Source: Haliclona indistincta
Lineage: Eukaryota > Porifera > Demospongiae > Haplosclerida > Chalinidae
DNA: 64,000 nt
Direction of reading: 5' to 3'
NCBI GenBank assembly: GCA_964017065.1
Contig: OZ024787.1
Coordinates: 4,327,569 to 4,391,568, forward strand
Shown piece by piece: positions 54,782 through 64,000 of the stretch. A program made the position numbers and the translations under genes. Under the pieces are notes generated by a model. It worked only from the letters and a program-made list of their open reading frames with translations, had not been told where the DNA came from and ran no database searches. Every line of letters starts with the position of its first letter. Within the stretch, counting starts at the first letter, position 1.

Positions 54782-56807
54782 CTAGAACAGTGAGTATGGG
54801 TTCTGGATGACTATTTGTGCTAGCAGAGATTTCTCTTCAGCGCAAGCTCGTCGTCGTGCTTGTGGAGAGGATTCTGCTGCTCCTGTGCTCACATCACATC
54901 TATCCATTAGCTGCATGAGGAATGACATTTGTATTAGTGATGGTTTGCTGTTCATACACACACATAGACAGTGTAATAACCATAGTACAAATAGTTTGTG
55001 CTGTAGGAGACCTTTGTTTGAAAAGTTTTAGTGTTAAAATAATTTATTTTCATAAGCTCGAAAATATTTTTACCACAAATTTATTCAACACTAAAAATCT
55101 CTACACAAGATATCATGTGGAGAGAGCAAGTTGTTTCTAGCTATGAGAGTGTGGCAGACGGCTGATCACGAATGGTGTGTATGAATGAGCTTGAGTTGAC
55201 CGGTACGCTTACTTGGTCGATCTCGCTCGTGCCAGCCTTATGTCAGTGTGGGCTGTGTTCCACCAGGAGTCTACTCTATCTCTCTCTCTCTCTCTCTCTA
55301 AGTTCAAGGGGTCCTGGTTATAATTGATTTGAGCACTGTGCACATTTCCTAATCCTGAACTACTGCTACAGTCTACAGTAGTAGCAGTAAGTTCAGGAAA
55401 CAAACTACTGACCAGTAGAAGCACTCTTTACCTAGCAATGAATCTACAAGTATGCGACATTCCATTGGTATTGAATTATCATTGCCGCTTGGCAATGATA
55501 TGTAGGGATAATATTGGTCTCCACCTTTGCACATCCATTCTTGTTGAGGTCTCCTCTCATGGCTAGTACTGCCACAATGTGATACAGCTTCACATCAGGA
55601 TATCGTGACACTAAACCCTACAGTGAGAAATAACGTACATTCATGAACATTCATGCACAACGTTAGAATCAACATTTCCTGATCTCTACAGCTTCATACC
55701 TTTATATTGAATGGTACAGTGTCAAGACCAGATTTGAGTAGCTCTGCTAGTTGCTCAATAACAAATGTGTACTACAAAACAATGACATTTTATTTGTGCT
55801 AAAATTTTAAAAATACTAACAATGTTTAGTACTTCAGATAGCTATACACTGACCTTTTTGGGTGTTGCTGCATGCGACAGACGAAGAAAAACGTTCTCTA
55901 GCTTCTTGGCCTCTTGTTGGATGACGTCACAGGCCTCTAGTCTGTCATCCTTCCTCTTTAAGGTCACCTTCCTAGAGAGAGAAAGACAGAGAGAGTTAGT
56001 GTGTAGTGCAGAGGAGTTGTCACTAACTTTTTCATCATTGCCTCAAGGTATGCTTTCAGTATTCTGTTCTGAGCTTGTACAATCAAGTAGGCATGGTGAC
56101 TGGATAAACAGGTTATGAAAACAGGTTACAATGTGTGTGTGAGCTCACGTTGGTTTGAGGTGTTTCAAGTCTTCATTATAGTCCACTAGAGTACCCTCCA
56201 GCTTAGTGACCAGATCTAATGGCTTCTTGAGCCTGAGAGGAGATATACACCATAATTATTATCGCAACAGCACTCCAGGACCAGGAGCATTGTAAAACAA
56301 ATGTAAACCAACAACTGAGCATTGTAAACCAACAACTGAGTTGTTCTTTTACAACAACAAAGAGCTGTGTGTAATCTACTGCAGTTGCACAGGATGTGCA
56401 GTGTCAGTGTAGTACCATTGCTCCTTAGTGAACAGACCATCCAGTAACTGCTGTAGATCAGCAAACATGTCGTCCAACAAGATATCACAACTAGAGAGAG
56501 GGGAAGGGTGAGAAAGAGGGAGGGAAGGAAGGAAGAAAGGAGATACATTGTAGCATTAGTTAAACCTAGATACAAGCCTCGTCATACCAGTATTGTCCAG
56601 TATTTTCAAAGTTCTCTTGTATTCTCTTGAACTGATCAGTGATCTGTACCTCAGTCACTGCATCACGCCCCACCTCCATTGTTGTCTCAAACCGTTGCTA
56701 TGGTGATCACAAACAAAATTTAAGCAATAATGCACAACAGATTTTTTACTTTTAGTTGATCAGAAAATTCAATACAAGACTTGCAGTTGTTGGCAATGGC
56801 GATCTAA

Positions 56808-56869
<62 letters not shown>

Positions 56870-57940
56870 TAGCATAGTTCCACTACTTCCATTGATAGTG
56901 TTAGCAATGAAAGTAGTGAAAGACTTACGACATAGACAAAGAACAATGGCGGTTCTCTTCTCTCGCTGTGTTTGTGCTCTTCCCAGAGATTACTGATCTG
57001 AGCTGAGGACAGAAGAGAAAAACATCAAAACTGATACGTAAATACATGTACATGATTACGATAGGTATACCCAGCTAGTGTAGATTAGTCTGCCCACTGT
57101 GATCTAACGATACTAACCAGATCAAGTCATACATAAGCTATACTCCTGTCGAATGAGGTCTAACACTATCCACCATTGACTCATTGAGTTGTTTCACCCT
57201 TCACCTTTACCCAGTGCAAGAGAACAAGAGGAGAGAACTTAACTGTACTGTGCTTGCAATGGAGGAGATCTTGACAAACTAAAAAATATTAATGGTCTTA
57301 TTACTGTACTGCCCTACATGCACATTGGCTTGGTCAGTTACGCTGCCAACCTGACAAATCTGATAAGAATGAGTTGCTTATACTCACCTTTGTAAGACTC
57401 CTGGAACTTCTCCACTCCCTTGAGACAGATCTTGAGCGTCTTCACACGAGTAGGCAGACCAAGAGATTCGAGTGAAGACAGAACTGAGATCTGAACAAAA
57501 TTATTAAGCACACAACTCTTGTGAAACTACATGTATTACGTCATGAGACGACATATGAATATTGCACAACTCACGTACGTTTTGATCTACCATTTCAAAC
57601 AGCAGTATACCAACTGTAGTGTAGTAGTGACTATCATTGTCAGCATCAGGATATTTCTGAGCCTTCCAAACCTAACAGAAAGAGACACATGTAAACACAC
57701 CCAAATACATGTAAAATGCATGAGAATCTAAAAACTGTAACACCACAATACCTGAACTAGCACTTTAATATGTGCACAGAATTTTAATGTGAACATTTGT
57801 TGGTAAACCACTTTCGTACCTCTTTTTCTTGCTTGAGCATTCTCTGAACGATTTCTTGAATGTTGCCTTCAACTTGACCAATACAACTACAAAGTGCATG
57901 AGTGAGTGAGTCAGTGGGTGGGTGAGTGAGTGTGCGTGTG

Positions 57941-58035
<95 letters not shown>

Positions 58036-59140
58036 GTCAGTGAGTCAGTGAGTCAGTGGGTGAGTGAGTGAGTGAAAGATACAAAGTCATTACTCACGTT
58101 TCCTGTAGTTCCGCTCCAGTGCTCTCATCAATCAGTGAGCCGTGTTTCTGTAGATCGATATCAAGTACCTCACGAAATGATTGCCTGCAGATTGAGAATA
58201 CATTTGTAATAGATATAATTATGAGACAAAGAAGAGAGAGGGAGAGAGGAGAAGGAGGATGGGAGAGAGGGAGGAAGTTACCTAATGTCACCAATCCAGA
58301 ACATCAGTCGAATAATGTCACGAGCGTTCAAGTCTTGTTGCACCAGTTGACTAATCTGTAGATCATAAAAATTAACAACAAATAATGCGTAACAAATTTA
58401 TCACACACACTACCCCACATTATATAGTGTTGAGGGAGTACTGCTGTGAGCTCCTCCTCAGAGCTCTTGCTGTGTGTGAGTTGTCTGCTCACCACTTTCT
58501 TGAGTTTGGTACAGTAGGAGAACACGTAGTAGTCGAGCATGCTGTCATGACCAGGAGGAAAGCTGGGTGGGAAGCGCGAGGCGCCATGTTCCTTTATGGT
58601 CCTGAGGTCTGTAAAACAGAACCCAGCGATCTTCTGCAGGTATTCTTCGAGCCACTCCTGTGACTCAACTCTATCCTGGGGCTGGTGCTCTTCAAACCTG
58701 ACAGAGACAGAGAGATGAGAGTCTAGCTATCCCACAGAGAATTAATGGTAGAGCCAGATTATACAGGCTCTATAAGTCATACAATGGCAGAAACCCAGTT
58801 ATGAGGACAGACTGTGCCTCCCCAGTCCGTCTTGAACCACTAGTAGTCAGTGACACAGCCAGACCACTCCCTCCCTCACTCACTCACCCACTCACTCACT
58901 CACTCACCCACCCACTCACTCACTCACTCACTCACTCACTCGGCTCACTCATTCACTCACTCACTCACTCATCGCTCCCTCCCTCACTGACCCACTTACT
59001 CACCCACCCACTCACTTGTTGTCTATAGCTGTATTGAGTATCTCTACACATTTCTCCATCCAACACTTTGGTCGACCTGGAATCTGTGATATCGGCACGT
59101 TTCTGTCATCCAGTCTGTCCTTGATAGCCTTATCAGCCAG
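54782..59140 (-). pseudogene. EXOC3 copy 4, 5'-truncated
   Basis: Contains counterparts of exons 26 through 10 in order (last exon 54782-54910; exon 25 near 55528; exon 11 near 58508-58700; exon 10 near 59015-59140), all apparently open, but exons 1-9 are missing and homology ends just past exon 10. A transcript from another promoter could encode the C-terminal two thirds, but no start is evident. Intron lengths differ from the full copy mainly by microsatellites. Confidence 0.8.
57944..58033 (+). repeat. GT microsatellite
   Basis: (GT)n of ~90 bases flanked by GAGT units in the exon 13-14 intron of EXOC3 copy 4. Confidence 0.95.
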
Positions 59141-60233
59141 GAGATAAACAGAAACACAAAAATAACCAACTTACTACTGCAATGATAAACCCTAGGCCTC
59201 GTCTCCAGGCACTCTGCTTACCTGCACGGAAAGCTTGGTCGCTAATCTCACGTGAGCATAACCTAAAAAGTGAAAAAAAATTAAGGGTAGCGCTAGGTAT
59301 GGTCATACTAGACTTTGTCAGTCAGCTGTTTACTTGACCAACGATATTGGTACTCTTCAACAAGTGAAACAACTAGCACAGATATGGTGCCAAACTCTAG
59401 TCAAGTCAACATCAGTAGTATCTAGTGAAGGCCTACATACCTTTTCACTCCTCACAAAGGCTGCTAAAGCTGACAAGCACAAAAAAAACGATTGCGATCA
59501 ACGCTCCAAAATCGTTTACAGAGAAAGAAAGACCCACTGATATCAGCTACATAACAGTACCATCTCGTGGGAGATCGAAACAAAAACGAATGAGACAACA
59601 AGTGAGCATAGCCACTCGGCTTTTGAGGAAAGCTAGACTAAGAGAAATGAAAATGAAAGGTACTATGCACATACATGTACATCGTAGACAATTCACATAA
59701 TGCTACTATAGGTGCAAGTACACAAGCAACAGATGTGCCCAAGTAACAGTGTCATTCCGCTCGTATGCAGCAGCTTACAAACCCTTCTAGAAGTTCACAA
59801 CCGATTGGTAAGGCTCTTGTGTGTGTAACAATTTCATTAGTAATTTATCCAAGTTATAATTAGGAGACAAAATAGCAGGTGTTAACCGACGTAGATGTGG
59901 ATATTGCAAAGCAGCGATTGTGGGAAATGCATGAGTTGCAAGGTTATGATCAAGTTTGGAGGAAAAGGACGTAAAAAGCAATGCTGTGTTACTAGAAGAT
60001 GTACTGGTTTAACAAGAGGTAATGCATGGGAGGTAATTTAAGACTTCCGGATGTCAGTTCATGTGATGGGTTTAAGTGGCAAATTCTATCTTGCCTCCAG
60101 GTGTTACCCTCCCCAAACATTTGATTGCCACACCACAAGCATCTTTGACAATCTTGGATTGTAGTATCAGTTACGCAATTGTCACAAAGTGACTGGTGAT
60201 GGGAACTGCTTCTTCAGAGCATGTTCTCATCTG

Positions 60234-60754
60234 CAGTGGCGTAGCTATAATACAGGCAGCCGGGGCAGTTGCCCCGGTAAAAAATTCTGAGTTAATTAGG
60301 GTGTTGGGCTTAGACCAGCCCACGTCACGTAGCAATCAAAACCTCGTAGCGCGATCACTAGAGCCCATAGTTTTACTTTACACTGTTTTACCTCGATTGA
60401 CACAAACCACAATGGAACCACCTGCAAAGAAATCAAGACAGGTTAGACACATTGTTCTACCATGGAAAAAAATCGGCTGTGTGGAATAGCAGAGATAGTG
60501 TTTTGAAACGTTTTGATAGTGGACACAGTAGAATTGGATCACTATCTTTTTTAAATTGTTCTTTTTTGTACAGTATGAGCGAGTTGATGTGCGTCATTTA
60601 CTTTCTGATCCGCTAGTGATTGCAAGCTGCGTTATTAATAATCATAGTCAATAAACACGGCATTTTCATGAATAAATGAATATTAATTAGCAATTTTCGC
60701 TTCGCTCGCCATGCATTTTGCCCTGATAAAATTTTAGTTCTGGCTACGCCACTG
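60234..60754. mobile_element. 521-bp hAT-type element with 8-bp duplication
   Basis: Ends CAGTGGCGTAGCTATA and CTGGCTACGCCACTG; flanks CTCATCTG and CCCATCAG match at 6 of 8 positions. The homologous spot in copy 2 (35131-35138) is CCCATCAG without an insert, a clear empty site. A short frame inside (MEPPAKKSRQ) resembles the start of some transposase-derived ORFs. Confidence 0.8.
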
Positions 60755-60927
60755 CCCATCAGACACCCACCACACAAATCTACGGCAGTTACTACAACAC
60801 TACATTCAAGACAAAAAAGTATGAGACATACTGGTTAGACCAGAGTGCATCTTACTCTGAGCATGTACAGCAGCTGAAAGATCTTGGTATCTGGGCCACA
60901 CAGCTCGAGCGACAAGCTTTTTCTGAC

Positions 60928-60977
60928 TAGTCTGGGGGCCCGCCCCTTTCGCAAAGGGGCGGGCGGGCCCCAGACTA
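60928..60977. mobile_element. 50-bp hairpin micro-MITE with perfect 9-bp TSD
   Basis: TAGTCTGGGG...CCCCAGACTA, almost entirely self-complementary around a GGGGCGGGC-rich core. TTTTCTGAC on both sides (60919-60927, 60978-60986). Copies 1 and 2 have the empty site (29906, 35301). Confidence 0.88.
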
Positions 60978-61095
60978 TTTTCTGACTACATAAGCTGCCA
61001 AATAAATATTTGTTTGCTCACCAAATACACAGACAAGAACCTACTGTTGGGAAAAGTTTACACCGTCTACCAACAACAGCAGCGCCCTAGCATAT

Positions 61096-61127
61096 AGCTT
61101 TACCTGGGTACGAGGCTAAGCTTTACC
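61096..61127. mobile_element. Remnant of TAGCCTCG-family element
   Basis: Only TGGGTACGAGGCTA (61105-61118) remains between two AGCTTTACC copies (9-bp duplication). Copy 2 has the empty site near 35415; copy 1 (30007-30055) has a slightly longer remnant. Confidence 0.75.
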
Positions 61128-61363
61128 TTTGTCAGGTCTGCCATTCACAGTTGACCATCTAGACATCGCTCATAGCAGCACAAGAGATCACTATGACAGC
61201 ATTGTACCGTACAGGGACCTAGTCTCCAAGCTCCAGTAATCACTCTTAGACTAGTTCCTCCACGGCCATGCCAATGATGCGCAATGATGCCACTCGCTTT
61301 TAAAGAGGGCGTGGATGGATTGCATGCAATACATACACTGTACTAGCGGCCACGGTCGGTCAG

Positions 61364-61479
61364 CTCATGAATATTATTGCAGTGCTACTAGTCTCATGAA
61401 TATTATTGCAGTGCTACTAGTCTCATGAATATTATTGCAGTGCTACTAGTCTCATGAATATTATTGCAGTGCTACTAGA
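61364..61479 (+). repeat. Four-copy 29-bp tandem repeat upstream of P5
   Basis: Unit CTCATGAATATTATTGCAGT plus GCTACTAGT, starting at 61364, 61393, 61422 and 61451. The upstream region of P2 has a single diverged version. Confidence 0.95.
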
Positions 61480-61555
61480 GGAAACTCGTAGTGGAATACC
61501 TATTATGATATTCAGGCTACAAGTGAGTGCAGTCAGTCTAAGAAAAATTATTTTT

Positions 61556-61584
61556 GCAATTGATTCGTGTTGCTTGCGGCGACC
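61556..61584 (+). promoter_or_regulatory. Conserved 5' block before P-gene ATG
   Basis: CAATTGATTCGTGTTGCTTG then CGGCGACC is identical before the start codons of P2, P3 and P5 while sequence further upstream differs; likely 5' UTR and core promoter. Confidence 0.45.
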
Positions 61585-62342
61585 ATGGACTTTGACGGCT
61601 GTTGCAAAGGTATGACTATTCTTACTGCGTAGACTAGCTATACATGGTGTATAAATGTATGGGAAATCGACTTTGAGCGATTATATTGTATCTCTGGAGC
61701 CACAACCAAAACAGAGATATTCAGAGCATCTTGCTTTTGTTCCGACAGAGCCGTTTTTGACACAATTGGTGCAATCATGCACCATAGATGATAGATATTA
61801 TTATTCTTTCATGTGTCTTTGGTTGGACACTCACAGTGGCGGCTGCAGTAAGTGCATTGTCAGCACTCTGCACGTTTATGGGCGTAACGTGAATTACGTA
61901 CCGCCCAATTTGCCGGTTGCAATAATAATTAACTAACTTATTATTGCAACCGCGGTACCGGCAAATTGGGCGGTACGTAATTCGTAATAACTACTTTTGA
62001 AACCATGTGTATACTTGCTGCATTGAAGTTGTATGTACTAAAGCCTCATAAAATAATATTACTTTCGTCCTAGTTAACTACAGTATTGTGGTTCTGTATT
62101 TCGACCGGCGATTCGATTGTACATTCGTCCATCATTGCAATAAAGAGGATCATGCTACTGATAATATCAAGTTGACCCGATCTCCTTTTACACTCTCGTG
62201 CCTGTGCTCATTTGGAATTGGCTCCCAACTCAGTATCGACAATGATAATTGCAAACAGACACCAGCTCGTGATTACGAAGAAGATATGGAAGTTGACGAC
62301 AAGGAGGAGGACCAGTCAGACGAAGAAATGGACACTACATGA
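61585..62342 (+). CDS. P5: two-exon gene for small protein with acidic tail
   Basis: Exon 1 61585-61609 (MDFDGCCK), exon 2 62074-62342; 97 residues, nearly identical to P2 (VNYSIVVLYFDRRFDCTF; acidic tail SDEEMDTT). The intron carries the MYGK repeat (61650-61918) and a 93-bp inverted repeat (61891-61983). Function unknown. Confidence 0.65.
61650..61918 (+). repeat. Dispersed MYGK repeat (copy 3) in P5 intron
   Basis: Same 43-codon frame as at 14841 and 30485, with changes at only a few positions. Confidence 0.6.
61891..61983. repeat. Inverted repeat GAATTACGTACCGCCCAATT
   Basis: Arms of ~42 bases (GAATTACGTACCGCCCAATT...TTGCAATAATAA) around a short loop near 61935. The left arm is the shared end of the MYGK repeat, so this copy has gained an inverted duplicate of that end. 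Confidence 0.8.
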
Positions 62343-62761
62343 TCATGGCTGAAATCAACAAATCGACTTAAGTACAATCATTCAATGTTCACATTAATTT
62401 TTAAAGTCATTATTGCATAGATATTATGTGTGGTGTCTATTTTTAAACAAATTTACTGTTTTACTGCCATTTTTACTGTAAAAATATTGCTATTACTGTC
62501 CTGTTTTCGTATTATTATTATTTTTACTGTAAAATATTTATTATTACTGCTATTACTTTCTGTTAACTACCTACTAATACTAGCATACCAGGTACAGGTA
62601 CCTAGCGGCAAAATAATGATATTCGATAGCCATTAGATTCACAGCTGTCCTTAATTAACCCTCGGCGCATGCTTGAGGGTTATGGTACTTGTTCTGTCAT
62701 TGATTTTAGTTGAAATATAACTGTCCACACAGATAGGTTCTACTACAGTAAGTGTTGATGT
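62343..62761. other. Convergent 3' region between P5 and EXOC3 copy 5
   Basis: AT-rich, with TTTTTACTGTAAAATATT motifs, closely matching 31231-31635. Confidence 0.5.
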
Positions 62762-64000
62762 CTAGAACAGTGAGTATGGGTTCTGGATGACTATTTGTGC
62801 TAGCAGAGATTTCTCTTCAGCGCGAGCTCGTCGTCGTGCTTGTGGAGAGGATTCTGCTGCTCCTGTGCTCACATCACATCGATCCATTAGCTGCATGAAG
62901 AATGACATTTATATTAGTGATGGTTTGGTGTTCATACACACACACATACATGTAGACAGTATAATACCATGAGTATGCATAGTACAGTTTGGGTTGTAGG
63001 AGACTTTTATTTTAAAATTTTCAGGGTTAAAATATTTTCATAAGCTGTTGTCCCACGAAAATATTTTTACCATGAAATTTATAACACTGAAAATCTCTAC
63101 ACGCAAGATACTACATGTATCATGTGGAGAGAGAGAGAGCGAGTTGTTTCTAGCTATGAAAGTGTGGCAGACGGCTGATCACAAATTGTCAAGCTGTGTA
63201 TGAATGAGCTTGAGTTTACTGGTACGCCGATCTCGCTCGTGCTATCCACCAGGAGTCTACTCTCTCTCTCTCTCTCTCTAAGTTTCGAGGGGTCCTGGTT
63301 ATAATTGACTTGAGCACTGTGTGTCTTCCATACATTTCCTAATCCTGAATTACTGCTACAGCCTACAGTAGTAGCAGTAAGTTCAGAAAACAAACTACTG
63401 ATCAGTAGAAGCACTCTGACCACTAGTTTACCTAGCAGTGAATCTACAAGTACGTGACATTCCATTGGTATTGAATTATCATAGCAATGATATGTAGGGA
63501 TAGTAATGATTTCCACCTTTGCACATCCATTCTTGTTGAGGTCTCCTCTCATGGCTAGTACTGCCACAATGTGATACAGCTTCACATCAGGATATCGTGA
63601 CACTAAACCCTACAGTGAGAAATAACGTACATTGATGCACATTGTTAAAAATTCATGCACATTCATGCCCATCATTAAAATCATTATTTCTTGATCTCTA
63701 CAGCTTCATACCTTAATATTGAATGGTACAGTGTCAAGACCTGATTTGAGTAGCTCTGCTAGTTGCTCAATAACAAATGTGTACTACAAAACAATAGATA
63801 GGAACCCATTATTTTTATTAGTGCATACATGGTCCCTTTGGGTCTTGATAATACTAACAATGTATAGTACTTCAAATAGCTATACCCTGACCTTTTTGGG
63901 TGTTGCTGCATGCGATAGACGAAGAAATATGTTCTCTAGCTTCTTAGCCTCTTGTTGGATGACGTCACAGGCCTCTAGTCTGTCATCCTTCCTCTTTAAG
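62762..64000 (-). pseudogene. EXOC3 copy 5, continues beyond window
   Basis: Last exon 62762-62890, exon 25 near 63518-63610, exon 24 near 63713-63784, exon 23 from about 63895 to the window edge. All open so far and closest to copy 2. Whether the gene is complete cannot be judged from this window. Confidence 0.7.

Larger units (their letters stand above)
59290..61243 (+). pseudogene. CXXC / OTU-like gene remnant (copy 4)
   Basis: Unknown 5' segment near 59320-59660, CXXC finger at 59879-60020 with the same one-base break, then an OTU-like part starting VTGDGNCFFRA (about 60190) that is split by a hAT-type element at 60234-60754. The remainder (60770-61243) has a 50-bp hairpin insertion and a transposon remnant. 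Clearly dead in this copy. Confidence 0.65.

Overview
The window looks like animal nuclear DNA, most likely from a sponge (inference). Coding exons are short and interrupted by many introns, several only 50-60 bases long. The recognisable genes are metazoan or pan-eukaryotic: DNA polymerase delta subunit 2, a tetraspanin, exocyst subunit EXOC3/Sec6, and a secreted fibrinogen-like protein of a type abundant in sponges and cnidarians. The rest is dense with small inverted-repeat transposons, a tyrosine-recombinase retroelement and microsatellites. No bacterial operon, CRISPR array, rRNA gene or intact tRNA gene was seen.

Layout. 1-12 kb: a secreted fibrinogen-like gene (-), POLD2 (+, ten exons seen, N-terminus not found), a seven-exon tetraspanin (+), and a decayed second copy of the last three POLD2 exons. 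12-17 kb: intergenic DNA with a TIR element, an ADP-ribosyltransferase-like fragment, a long-TIR element holding a tRNA-like promoter, and a Cys-rich ORF broken by a stop. 17.7-25.4 kb: a tandem segmental duplication (copies A and B) whose copies differ by clean insertions. One of these, a 596-bp element with a perfect 9-bp target duplication, carries an ORF resembling an RFX DNA-binding domain.

25.4-64 kb: a tandem array of about five units. Each unit holds (i) a two-exon + strand gene for an unrecognised ~97-residue protein with an acidic tail (called P1-P5 here), (ii) a convergent - strand EXOC3 copy, and (iii) usually a + strand remnant joining a CXXC zinc finger to an OTU-protease-like segment. 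Only the third EXOC3 copy (42593-54149) is complete: 26 exons join in frame to a predicted 784-residue protein. The others are truncated or internally deleted. Unit 3 is flanked by a Ngaro/DIRS-type retroelement (35727-41545) with textbook split direct repeats. The last intron of the full EXOC3 gene contains a 2148-bp TIR element carrying a broken RecQ-like helicase, itself split by a hAT-type MITE, followed by an ~800-bp minisatellite.

The main theme is a housekeeping locus that has been repeatedly duplicated and loaded with transposons. One element family (ends TAGCCTCG or TAGTCT, 8-9-bp target duplications, lengths from 50 bp to 2.1 kb) recurs across the window and appears to pick up host gene fragments. 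Exon boundaries were read by eye from splice signals, frame and remembered family resemblance; no database or alignment was used.
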